Positions 16,588 through 23,731 of a DNA stretch of 64,000 bases are shown piece by piece. Every line of letters begins with the position of its first letter. Position 1 is the first letter of the stretch. Made by a program: the position numbers and the translations under genes. The stretch spans positions 2,480,001-2,544,000 of the forward strand of contig NZ_JACBZY010000001.1 of assembly GCF_013408685.1 (NCBI RefSeq). Reading direction: 5' to 3'. The notes beneath the pieces are model-generated. The model searched no databases, was not told where the DNA came from, and saw only the letters and a list, made by a program, of their open reading frames with translations. Source of the stretch: Schumannella luteola. Lineage in GTDB: Bacteria; Actinomycetota; Actinomycetes; Actinomycetales; Microbacteriaceae.

Positions 16588-17406
16588 GTGGACGCTCTGC
16601 ACCAGCCCGCCGACGCCGCCCGCTGGATCGCCGTGCCGGGCCCCGACGACGACAAGTACTCGCGCGGGGTGCTCGGGATCGTGACCGGCTCGACCCGCTA
16701 TCTCGGAGCGGCCGTGCTCGGGGTGGAGGCGGCGATGCGCACCGGCGTGGGCATGATCCGCTACCTCGGCCCCGGCAGGGCGACCCGCCTCGTGCTGCAG
16801 CGACGTCCTGAGGTCGTGGCCGGGCCCGGTCGGGTGCAGGCGTGGCTGATCGGCTCGGGACAGGATGCCGCCGACCCCGATCCGCAGCGCGAGGACCGCA
16901 TCGCCCCCGCCCTCGCCTCGCCGGTGCCGACCGTGCTCGACGGCGGCGGCTTCGAGCTGCGCCCGCGCATCTCGGCGCCCGTCGTGCTGACGCCGCACGC
17001 GGGGGAGCTCGCCCGGCTCACCGGCGCGACGCGCGACGAGGTGAGCGCCGACCCGCGCGCCGCGGCCGTCGCGGCCGCGCGCGAGCTGGATGCGGTGGTG
17101 CTGCTCAAGGGGCACAGCACCTACGCCGCGGATACGCACGGCCGGGTGCTGGTCGCGCGGTCCGCGCCGACCTGGACGGCGACCGCGGGAGCGGGCGATG
17201 CGCTCGCCGGCATCCTCGGGGCGCTCGTCGCCACGCACGCCGACGAGATCGCCTCCGACCCCGGCGTGCTGGTCGACCTGGCTGCCTCCGCGGCCGTGCT
17301 GCACGGCCTCGCCGCCGCGCGCGCCTCGCACGGCGGGCCGCTGACGATCCTCGATCTCGCCGCGGAGCTGCCGGGCGCGATCGCCGCCCTGGTCGCGACG
17401 CGCTGA
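16588..17406 (+). CDS. nnrD: ADP-dependent NAD(P)H-hydrate dehydratase (ribokinase-like fold)
   Basis: 272 aa carbohydrate-kinase-fold repair enzyme that dehydrates S-NAD(P)HX using ADP. Diagnostic stretches are YSRGVLGIVTGSTRYLGAA near the N-terminus, VVLTPHAGELARLTG, the strand-loop VVLLKGHSTYAAD and the anion-hole/catalytic Asp motif TATAGAGDALAGILGAL. The epimerase domain found in bifunctional NnrDE proteins is absent, so the epimerase must be encoded elsewhere or be missing. The GTG at 16588, 6 bases after TAGGGT, is the start. It stands alone between divergent and tandem genes with their own promoters. Confidence 0.88.
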   Translation: MDALHQPADAARWIAVPGPDDDKYSRGVLGIVTGSTRYLGAAVLGVEAAMRTGVGMIRYLGPGRATRLVLQRRPEVVAGPGRVQAWLIGSGQDAADPDPQREDRIAPALASPVPTVLDGGGFELRPRISAPVVLTPHAGELARLTGATRDEVSADPRAAAVAAARELDAVVLLKGHSTYAADTHGRVLVARSAPTWTATAGAGDALAGILGALVATHADEIASDPGVLVDLAASAAVLHGLAAARASHGGPLTILDLAAELPGAIAALVATR

Positions 17407-17441
17407 AGCTCGCCTCGGCCCGTGTCACAGCCGAGCCGACC

Positions 17442-17447
17442 TAGGCT
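17442..17447 (+). promoter_or_regulatory. -10 hexamer of the GT87-like membrane protein gene
   Basis: TAGGCT, 6 bases before the GTG at 17454. A GTG directly after the hexamer (17448) is too close to be transcribed from this promoter. Confidence 0.55.
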
Positions 17448-17453
17448 GTGCGG

Positions 17454-18764
17454 GTGACGTCGACTGCCGAAGCCTCCGCGTCGACGCTGCGCCGGCTGGT
17501 CGCGCATCCGCTGCCGCTCTGGATCGCCTTCGTGGTCGTGCACCTCGTCGTCGGCGCGATCGCGCTCGGCGGCGAGAAGACCGGCTACCCGCTGGGCGAC
17601 GTCGAGTGGGTCTACACGCTGTGGACGCGCGAGGGGCTCGGCGGCGCCGGCTGGGTCGGCATCGACAAGCCCTTCGTCTACCCGCTGCTCGCCCTCGTGC
17701 CGATGCTCATCGCCCGCATCGCGGGGGAGCATAACTACGCCGCGGGCTGGCTGAGCCTGATCATGCTGCTCAACGCGGGCGCCTTCGCGATGCTGCTGGG
17801 CACCGCGCGCGACCGTGTCCGCGCCGTGGCCGGCTGGTGGTGGCTCGCGTTCCTGCTGGCGCTCGGCCCCATCGCCCTCGGCCGCATCGACTCGGTCACG
17901 GTGCCGCTGTCGCTCGCCGGACTGCTGCTGCTCGCCGCGCACCCTCGCGTCGCGATCGTGGTGCTGACGCTGGCGGCCTGGATGAAGGTGTGGCCCGCGG
18001 CCCTCGTCGGGGCGATCCTCGTCGCCGCCCCGCACCGGCTGCGCACGATCGGCTACGCGGTCGGCACCTCGGTCGTCATCATCCTCATCGCGCTGATCCT
18101 CGGCTCGGGTGCGAACGTGCTGAGCTTCGTGACCGAGCAGGGCGACCGCGGACTGCAGGTCGAGGCGCCGGTCAGCAGCTTCTGGATGTGGGATGCCGCC
18201 GCGCACCGCCCGGGCGGCTCGAGCCTGTACTACGACAACGATCTGCTCACGTATCAGCTGCGCGGACCGGGCGTGGAGGTCGCAAGCGCCGTCATGACGC
18301 CGTTGCTCGTCGTCGTGGTGCTCGTGGTCCTCGCGGTCGCGGTGCTCGCGCTGCGCCGCGGCGCCACCACGGCAGCCGTGCTGCCGCCCCTCGCCCTCGC
18401 GGTCGTGATGGCGCTGATCTGTTTCCAGAAGGTCGGCTCGCCGCAGTTCGTGAGCTGGATCGCGGTGCCGGTCGCGTTCGGGCTCGTGGCGCGCGCCGCG
18501 GGAGGCCCGTCGTTCCGCGTGCCCGCCGTGGCCGCTCTCGCGATCGCCGGCCTCACCCAGGGCTTCTACCCGTATCTCTACGGCTGGTTCCTCTCGCTCG
18601 ACCCGGCCCTGCTGCTCGTCTTCACGCTCCGCAACGCGCTCGACGTCGTGCTGCTGGTCTGGGCGGTGGTGACGCTGCTCCGCGCGCACCGCGCCACGGC
18701 GTCGCCGGGGGAGAGCAGGGTCTCGGCGCTCGGTGAGGCGCCCACCTTCGGCTCCGCACGCTGA
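17454..18764 (+). CDS. Polytopic membrane protein, glycosyltransferase family 87-like
   Basis: 436 aa with about ten hydrophobic helices spread over the whole chain (for example LPLWIAFVVVHLVVGAIAL, LALGPIALGRIDSVTVPLSL, LLVVVVLVVLAVAVLAL). The early loop GYPLGDVEWVYTLW carries an acidic Asp-Val-Glu like the D-x-D/E found in lipid-dependent GT-C enzymes, and the segments LSLAGLLLLAAHPRVAIV and WMKVWPAALV match DUF2029/GT87 mannosyltransferases. The likely role is transfer of a sugar from a polyprenyl carrier to a cell-envelope glycan or lipoglycan. The acceptor cannot be read from the sequence. It is monocistronic or read with the following MFS gene. Confidence 0.7.
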   Translation: MTSTAEASASTLRRLVAHPLPLWIAFVVVHLVVGAIALGGEKTGYPLGDVEWVYTLWTREGLGGAGWVGIDKPFVYPLLALVPMLIARIAGEHNYAAGWLSLIMLLNAGAFAMLLGTARDRVRAVAGWWWLAFLLALGPIALGRIDSVTVPLSLAGLLLLAAHPRVAIVVLTLAAWMKVWPAALVGAILVAAPHRLRTIGYAVGTSVVIILIALILGSGANVLSFVTEQGDRGLQVEAPVSSFWMWDAAAHRPGGSSLYYDNDLLTYQLRGPGVEVASAVMTPLLVVVVLVVLAVAVLALRRGATTAAVLPPLALAVVMALICFQKVGSPQFVSWIAVPVAFGLVARAAGGPSFRVPAVAALAIAGLTQGFYPYLYGWFLSLDPALLLVFTLRNALDVVLLVWAVVTLLRAHRATASPGESRVSALGEAPTFGSAR

Positions 18765-18784
18765 GCCGCGGGTCCCGCCGCCAC

Positions 18785-18790
18785 TAGACT
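18785..18790 (+). promoter_or_regulatory. -10 hexamer of the MFS transporter gene
   Basis: TAGACT, 20 bases after the upstream stop. It would give a leader of about 55 bases before the TTG at 18853, so this gene is not leaderless. Confidence 0.45.
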
Positions 18791-18852
18791 CGACCAGCTC
18801 GACGGCGAGCCGTCATCCACCACCGAATCTCGTCTCGAATCGCAGGTCTTCC

Positions 18853-20091
18853 TTGCCCGGTCTGTCGCCCGCCCGCGTCCGTCTCGCCCTCCTCGCTCTC
18901 GCGCTCGGCGGCTTCGCCATCGGCGCGACCGAGTTCGTCGCCATGGGCGTGCTGCCCGAGATCGCCGCGGAAGTTCTCCCCGAGCTGAACCGGGCCCAGC
19001 CCGAGGAGGCGATCGCCCGCGCCGGCATCGTGATCTCGGCCTACGCGCTCGGGGTCGTCGTCGGCGCGCCGACCATCGCCGCTCTCGCCGCGAAGCTGCC
19101 GCGCCGCGGTCTGCTGCTCGGCCTGGCGATCGCGTTCACGCTCGGCACCGTGCTCTCGGCGGCCGCGCCGACCTTCGAGACCCTGGTCGCCGCGCGCTTC
19201 GTCGCCGGCCTGCCGCACGGCGCCTACTTCGGAATCGCCTCGCTCGTCGCCGGCCAGCTCATGGGCCCCGGCAAGCGCGGGCGCGGCGTCGCCTTCGTGC
19301 TGAGCGGGCTCACGATCGCCAACGTGGTGGGCGTGCCCTCGATCACCTTCCTCGGCCAGCAGTTCGGCTGGCGCGTGTCGTACGTCGTCGTCGCCGCGAT
19401 CTTCGCGCTGACGGCCGTCGCGATCGCGCTGCTGGTGCCGAGCTCGCCGGGCGACCCGAAGGCGACCCTGCGCCGCGAGCTCAAGGTCTTCACCCGCAGT
19501 CAGATCTGGCTCACCCTCGCGGCCGGAGCGGTCGGCTTCGGCGGATTCTTCGCGGTCTACAGCTACGTCACCAAGCTCACGACCGAGGTGACCGGCCTCG
19601 GTGCCGGCTTCGTCCCCTTCGCTCTCGCCACCCTCGGCATCGGCATGACGGTGGGCAACGTGGCCGGCGGTCGCCTCGCCGACCACGGCGCCATGCGCGC
19701 GGTGCTGATCCTGCTGCCCTCGCTCGCGGTCGCCTGCGTGCTCGTCGCCCTGCTGTCGGCGTGGCCCGTCGGCCTCTTCATCAGCCTGCTGCTGGTCGGC
19801 TTCGTCTGCGGCGGCGCCGGTCCGGCCGTGCAGACGCGCCTGATGGATGTGGCCGGCGAGGCGCAGACGCTCGCCGCCGCCCTCAACCACTCGGCTCTCA
19901 ACATCGGCAACAGCATGGGCGCGGCCCTCGGCGGCGCGACGATCGCCGCGGGGCTCGGCTACACCTCGCCGGCGTGGGTCGGCGCCGCGGTCGCGGCCCT
20001 CGGTCTCGTCTTCGCGCTGATCAGCTTCGCGCTCGAGCGGGCCCGACCCGACACCATGACACCGATCGCCGGGCTGAACCTGGCCGACTGA
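18853..20091 (+). CDS. MFS transporter, DHA1 (AraJ/drug efflux) type
   Basis: 412 aa, twelve predicted membrane segments. The first helix carries the DHA1 signature FAIGATEFVAMGVLPEIA; the loop 2-3 motif and helix 4-5 stretch FVAGLPHGAYFGIASLVAG are typical of this group, as is GGAGPAVQTRLMDVAGEAQT in the second half. It exports sugars or hydrophobic drugs using the proton gradient; the substrate is unknown. The start is uncertain: TTG at 18853 fits the helix 1 position and lies after the promoter, while an upstream in-frame ATG (18733) overlaps the preceding gene and would add 40 low-complexity residues. A perfect 16-bp stem-loop follows the gene. Confidence 0.85.
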   Translation: MPGLSPARVRLALLALALGGFAIGATEFVAMGVLPEIAAEVLPELNRAQPEEAIARAGIVISAYALGVVVGAPTIAALAAKLPRRGLLLGLAIAFTLGTVLSAAAPTFETLVAARFVAGLPHGAYFGIASLVAGQLMGPGKRGRGVAFVLSGLTIANVVGVPSITFLGQQFGWRVSYVVVAAIFALTAVAIALLVPSSPGDPKATLRRELKVFTRSQIWLTLAAGAVGFGGFFAVYSYVTKLTTEVTGLGAGFVPFALATLGIGMTVGNVAGGRLADHGAMRAVLILLPSLAVACVLVALLSAWPVGLFISLLLVGFVCGGAGPAVQTRLMDVAGEAQTLAAALNHSALNIGNSMGAALGGATIAAGLGYTSPAWVGAAVAALGLVFALISFALERARPDTMTPIAGLNLAD

Positions 20092-20147
20092 GGCCGCGCA
20101 TCCGCGCCGGGGCTGAGCCCGCGGTGACGGAAACCGCGCGATCGGAG

Positions 20148-20205
20148 CCCGAACGAACGGAGCCCCGGACGACACGAGATCGTCCGGGGCTCCGTGGCGT
20201 TCGGG
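20148..20205. terminator. Strong bidirectional terminator between the MFS and response regulator genes
   Basis: A perfect 16-bp stem (20157-20172 with 20180-20195, 7-base loop) is extended by CCCGAACG (20148-20155) pairing with CGTTCGGG (20198-20205). Located between convergent genes; no T-tract, as is common in high-GC Actinobacteria. Confidence 0.88.
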
Positions 20206-20212
20206 GCTGGGC

Positions 20213-20884
20213 TCAGAAGGTGCCGGTGGGCGAGTCCTGGATCAGGATGCCGTCCTGGATGGCGCGGCGACGCAGTGCCACCTTCGTGCCCACGTCGATG
20301 CCGGCGACGCGGTACTTCTCGCGGATGCGCTTGAGGTAGCTCTTCGCGGTCTCCTCCGAGATGCCGAGCTTGTAGGCGACGGCCTTGACCGGCTCGCCGC
20401 CGCCGTAGAGCGCCATGACGCGGCGCTCCTGGGCGCTGAGCTTCGGGGCGCCGCCGATGTCGGCCGCGTTGATGGCGAGGTCGAGCTCCGCCGAGATGAA
20501 GCTCTCGCCCTGCGCAGCCGCGCGGATCGCCTCGACGATCATCGACGCGTCCTCGCTCTTCACCAGGTAGCCGAGCGCACCGGCCGCGAGGGCCTCACGC
20601 ACGACGTTCGGCTCGGAGTAGGTGCTCATCAGCACGACGCGCACGCCCGTGGTCTTGAGCGTCGAGATCTTGAGCGCGACCGGGATGTTGTCCTTGAGGT
20701 CCAGGTCGAGCAGCACGACGTCGACGGGGAACTCGGGGTGCGTCAGCAGCTCCGGCCACGTCGTCACCGCCGCCACCATCTGGATGTCGTCGGCGGCATT
20801 GCGGATCCACTCGGTCAGCGCGCCGAGCAGCATCCTGTGGTCGTCGACCAGCGCCAGCCGGATGCGCTCCGGGTAGTTGCTCAC
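20213..20884 (-). CDS. LuxR/NarL-type response regulator
   Basis: 223 aa. The receiver domain (1-125) has the acidic pair D14-D15, the phosphoacceptor D60 in VVLLDLDL, the switch Thr/Ser in LMSTYSEP and Lys in GYLVKSEDAS. The C-terminal LuxR helix-turn-helix runs over LSAQERRVMALYGGGEPVKA and the recognition helix SEETAKSYLKRIREKYRVAG. It starts at a GTG (20884) with GGAAGGA upstream and is the third gene after the sensor kinase and the membrane protein, 38 bases downstream of the latter. Its targets are unknown; the tandem palindromes upstream of the kinase gene are an obvious place to look. Confidence 0.92.
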   Translation of the reverse strand: MSNYPERIRLALVDDHRMLLGALTEWIRNAADDIQMVAAVTTWPELLTHPEFPVDVVLLDLDLKDNIPVALKISTLKTTGVRVVLMSTYSEPNVVREALAAGALGYLVKSEDASMIVEAIRAAAQGESFISAELDLAINAADIGGAPKLSAQERRVMALYGGGEPVKAVAYKLGISEETAKSYLKRIREKYRVAGIDVGTKVALRRRAIQDGILIQDSPTGTF

Positions 20885-20922
20885 GATGTGTCCTTCCGTT
20901 CTCCGGCCCCTCCGACCGGATG

Positions 20923-22215
20923 TCAGTGCTCCGCCGGGTTGTCGACGAGACAGTCGATGTCGACGCGCAGGCTGGAATCCTGAGTGCTGTCAGAGTATCG
21001 CCCCACCCGGCCGAGGGCGTCCCAGATCGACGGATCCACACGATTGCGCGGAACTCCGGCCGAGGTGAGCACGATCGGCACCGAGATCTTGCCGGGCACC
21101 GCCGCGGCGGCGCCGCCCACGACGGGGCCGATCTCGATCGTCAGCGAGCGCGCGGCGGCCTTGGTGGTGTCGTTGACGAGCAACCATGCGGCGGCGAGCA
21201 GCCCGTCGCGCTGCGCCGCGTCGAGCAGGCCGGCGAGGCCGGACTTGTCGATGAGCGTGACCGCCCGGCCGAGCAGCTCCGACTCGCTGACCGCGTGGTA
21301 CAGCCAGGTCTCGCGACGGCCCTCGATGAGGTGCAGGCGCAGCTCGGTCGCGAGCGACGCGGCGACGGAGGCGGAGCGGGGGCTCAGCGGCAGGCGGGTG
21401 CGCCCCTCGGCGACGCCGTCGAGCAGCTCCTCGGCGGCGAGGTCGAGTCGTGCCAGCTCTTCGGAGGCGAGCATGCCGACCGCGAAGCGGGGAGCGGAGA
21501 CGGTGCTCTGCACGAGCGAGCGGTCGAGCTCGGTCTGCACCATCTCGCGGAAGCCCTCGACCACCGCGATGCCGATCACGGCGGGGAGCACGGCGCCGGC
21601 GAGCAGGTAGACCTGGTCGGCCCAGTTCTCGGCCGCGATGGGGGTGCCGAGGAAGATCGCGATGATGAGCACCGCGGCCAGCGCGCTCGTGGCCCAGATG
21701 ACCTCCGCCCGACCGCGGAGGCCGACGACCAGCAGCATCCCCATCCCGGCCACGGCCGCCGCGGTGGCGTGTCCGCCCAGGTCGGAGAAGCCCCAGGTCG
21801 CCGTCAGGTCGAGCGCGACCGCGGCCGCGACGCCGGCGAGGAAAAGCACGAACATCCAGGTCGGAAGCCGGTCGCCGACGACCCGCTCGGTCACGATGAC
21901 CGCGGCGAAGGCGGCGAGCAGCACGATCCACGCGAGCAGGGCGATGATCGGCTGCGGGTACGTGCCCCAGGAGCCCAGGAACTCGGTGAGGCCGTAGATC
22001 GAGCGCAGCCCCACCACGACCGCGGCGCCGAAGCCGAGGAAGGTCGTGCCGAGACTCGCCCGGTGCGGCGAGCCCGGCCGGGTGAGACGGCGGGCCGTGC
22101 CGACGACGGCGCGGCCGGCGCGGCCGACGACGATGCCGAGGGTGTTCTCCTCGGGGACGATGCTCTCGATGCCGCCTGCTCCGGCGGTCGAGCCGCCCGT
22201 GCGCTTCATGCTCAT
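20923..22215 (-). CDS. Six-span membrane protein between the kinase and regulator genes
   Basis: 430 aa. After about 50 hydrophilic residues there are six hydrophobic helices (about 55-225: TFLGFGAAVVVGLRSIYGL, IIALLAWIVLLAAFAAVIV, WMFVLFLAGVAAAVAL, AAAVAGMGMLLVVGL, ATSALAAVLIIAIFLG, VYLLAGAVLPAVIGIAVV). The cytosolic C-terminal half (about 230-430) is helical, then beta-rich, and looks like a histidine-kinase body without a phosphorylatable His motif or an N/G1 ATP box. It starts by an ATGA overlap (22212-22215) with the sensor kinase. It may be a degenerate kinase that modulates its partner. I know of no named family. Confidence 0.75.
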   Translation of the reverse strand: MSMKRTGGSTAGAGGIESIVPEENTLGIVVGRAGRAVVGTARRLTRPGSPHRASLGTTFLGFGAAVVVGLRSIYGLTEFLGSWGTYPQPIIALLAWIVLLAAFAAVIVTERVVGDRLPTWMFVLFLAGVAAAVALDLTATWGFSDLGGHATAAAVAGMGMLLVVGLRGRAEVIWATSALAAVLIIAIFLGTPIAAENWADQVYLLAGAVLPAVIGIAVVEGFREMVQTELDRSLVQSTVSAPRFAVGMLASEELARLDLAAEELLDGVAEGRTRLPLSPRSASVAASLATELRLHLIEGRRETWLYHAVSESELLGRAVTLIDKSGLAGLLDAAQRDGLLAAAWLLVNDTTKAAARSLTIEIGPVVGGAAAAVPGKISVPIVLTSAGVPRNRVDPSIWDALGRVGRYSDSTQDSSLRVDIDCLVDNPAEH

Positions 22216-23381
22216 CGCGGAACCTCCAGCACCACGGTCGTGCCCGCGCCGGGGGCCGAGAACAGTCGGGCGTTGCCGCCGACGTCGCGCAGGCGCGCGA
22301 CCACCGACTCCGCGAAGCCGAGCTTGGCCTCGCTCACGTCGGCGATGTCGAAGCCGACGCCCTGGTCGGTGACCATCGCGCGCACCGTCTTCTCGTCTTC
22401 GGTGATCGTCACGTGCGCCTGCGTCACGCCGGAGTGGCGGCGCACGTTCTCGAGGCACTCGGCGAGGGCCAGCAGGAAGGCGTCGAGGATGTGGCTGGGC
22501 AGCAGCAGCTGGCCGGTGCCGTGCCAGGTGACCTCGAGCCCCATCCGGCCGAACCGCGACTTGACCGACTCGAGGGTCGTGCCGAGCTCGGTCTGCTCGA
22601 CCGGCGTGAGGTTGTAGACCCCGGCGCTGGCCGGGGCGGGGGTCGCGCCGAGCCGGAGCTGGCGCAGCAGCTTCGCATCCCCGGCGGCCTGCTCGCGCAG
22701 CGCGTCCTCGCTGACTCCGACGCCGGAGTGCGCGAGCAGGGTGAGCGTGGCCAGCACGGTGTCGTGCAGCAGGCGGGCGCCCTGGCGGCGCTGCGCCTCG
22801 GTCTCGCTCGCCTGACGTTCGGCGCGGTGGGCGCGGCCGATGCTCGCGATGCGTCGCGAGACGCGGGGGAGGCCGGCGCTGAGCCAGACGGCGATGAACG
22901 CGGCGACCGCCCAGCCGAGCAGAACCGGCCCCGCCATGCGCAGCAGGAAGAGCTCGGTGGGCCCGAGTGAGCCGGCGAACACCAGCGTCGTGCCGCCGAT
23001 CGCGACGAAGCTCATGACGAGCAGGATGACCCGGCCGATCGACGAGGTGAGGGTGAGGGCGACGCTCGCGGTAGCTCCGGCCGCGATGGCGGTGACCCCG
23101 GCGATCGCGCCGGAGGACGGCGTGTCGGGGCCGAGGGAGAGCACGGCGACGATCGTGCCGCCGCCCGCGAGCACGACGAGGATCGGCCAGAGCAGCGACC
23201 GGCTCGCGCCGAGACGCCACAGCCCGAGCACGAGCACGACGAAGGGGACGGCCGCCACGGCGAGGGTCGGCGGTTCGACGCCGCCGACGAGACAGAGCAG
23301 CGCGACGGCCGCGAACCCGAGGCCGTAGATGCGCGCGATGCGCTGCAGAAGACCGTCGCGTTCCCGCGTCATCAGTTCCAC
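22212..23381 (-). CDS. Sensor histidine kinase, NarL-partner (HisKA_3) type
   Basis: 389 aa. Six hydrophobic helices occupy residues 15-168 with very short loops, so sensing is probably within the membrane. The dimerisation helix contains RRQGARLLHDTVLATLTLLA with phosphorylatable H206. The ATP-binding domain has the N box ECLENVRRHSG and a G1-like DQGVGFD near residue 345, ending in GAGTTVVLEVPR. The start is the GTG at 23381, 9 bases after AGGAGG; an in-frame ATG three codons further in is the alternative. It heads the operon kinase, six-span protein, response regulator. The stimulus is unknown. Confidence 0.9.
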   Translation of the reverse strand: MELMTRERDGLLQRIARIYGLGFAAVALLCLVGGVEPPTLAVAAVPFVVLVLGLWRLGASRSLLWPILVVLAGGGTIVAVLSLGPDTPSSGAIAGVTAIAAGATASVALTLTSSIGRVILLVMSFVAIGGTTLVFAGSLGPTELFLLRMAGPVLLGWAVAAFIAVWLSAGLPRVSRRIASIGRAHRAERQASETEAQRRQGARLLHDTVLATLTLLAHSGVGVSEDALREQAAGDAKLLRQLRLGATPAPASAGVYNLTPVEQTELGTTLESVKSRFGRMGLEVTWHGTGQLLLPSHILDAFLLALAECLENVRRHSGVTQAHVTITEDEKTVRAMVTDQGVGFDIADVSEAKLGFAESVVARLRDVGGNARLFSAPGAGTTVVLEVPR

Positions 23382-23465
23382 GCCGGCGTTCCTCCTCTGT
23401 GCGCGAGCCTCATGTTCCCAGACTGTCCCCGTTTATGGGGGTGCCACGCGGTACGGACAAGCCGT

Positions 23466-23471
23466 TAGCGT
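23466..23471 (+). promoter_or_regulatory. Candidate -10 hexamer for a plus-strand transcript through the hairpin array
   Basis: TAGCGT, the same hexamer used at several leaderless genes in the window. It would start RNA at about 23478, just before the first hairpin. No convincing -35 is seen. Confidence 0.35.
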
Positions 23472-23540
23472 TGCTCACGGAAAGAGGGGGCCGATCCCAC
23501 GGGATCGGAAGCCACGTTCTTAGGACCGGCGTCGACACTC

Positions 23541-23657
23541 CGCATCGGGGGATGCGCGTCGACACGCATCGGGGGATGCGAGTCCGGTTCGAGGTCATGC
23601 ATCGGGGGATGCGGACCTCGGGGGAAACAGCGGGACCGCATCGGGGGATGCGGTCCC
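23541..23657. repeat. Four copies of a 14-16 base palindromic hairpin (GCATC-GGGG-GATGC)
   Basis: The copies are at 23541-23556, 23565-23580, 23599-23612 and 23637-23652, at irregular spacing (24 to 38 bases). Core and loop are identical but the flanking arms differ and still pair: GTCGAC/GTCGAC around copy 1 (23531-23536, 23558-23563), GAGGTC/GACCTC around copy 3 (23591-23596, 23614-23619), and GGGACC/GGTCCC fused to copy 4, giving an uninterrupted 11-bp stem (23632-23642 with 23647-23657), with GGAAAC/GTTTCC (23623-23628, 23664-23669) outside it. Confidence 0.9.
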
Positions 23658-23669
23658 TTCCTCGTTTCC
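23623..23669. terminator. Extended hairpin, probable metX terminator
   Basis: The 11-bp perfect stem plus the outer 6-bp helix lies about 65 bases past the metX stop. On the minus strand it is followed by GCTGTTTCC, on the plus strand by TTCCTCGTTTCC, so it could stop transcription in either direction. Confidence 0.55.
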
Positions 23670-23731
23670 GGGGTTCTGCGCCGGTCGTCGCGGAGGCCAC
23701 GCCCACGCGGGGACTCCGTCGTCGGGTGCGC

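Larger units (their letters stand above)
23478..23670 (+). ncRNA. Candidate structured small RNA made of five hairpins
   Basis: If read on the plus strand, a transcript from about 23478 would fold into CCGATCC/GGATCGG (23491-23508), four GCATC-GGGG-GATGC hairpins and a final extended stem followed by TTCCTCGTTTCC, which could end transcription. Read on the minus strand the loops become CCCC, reminiscent of the C-loop hairpins of actinobacterial 6C RNAs, and the 23491-23508 hairpin followed by CCCCCTCTTTCC would be the terminator. The strand cannot be settled from sequence, and 6C RNAs usually have two such hairpins, not four. It may instead be a set of DNA sites. Confidence 0.35.
23382..23731. 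other. Gene-free 350-base region with hairpin array
   Basis: This is the only gap above 300 bases. It separates the start of the kinase operon from the end of metX (both minus strand). Its main content is four copies of a GCATC-GGGG-GATGC hairpin plus a fifth hairpin, listed separately. Near the kinase gene there is also CCCC-GTTTAT-GGGG (23427-23440), a small stem close to where the kinase promoter should lie. No convincing coding frame is present. Confidence 0.8.

Noticed and set aside
23541-23657. CRISPR array
   Set aside because: Repeats are only 14-16 bases, separated by 8 to 24 bases of unequal length, with pairing flanks and no cas genes nearby.
23410-23706. Minus-strand frame with a repeated RIPRC peptide
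   Set aside because: The peptide repeat comes from the palindromic DNA repeats being read in frame in one direction. Spacing between copies (24, 34, 38 bases) is not constant in frame elsewhere, there is no ribosome-binding site, and pairing arms explain the pattern better.
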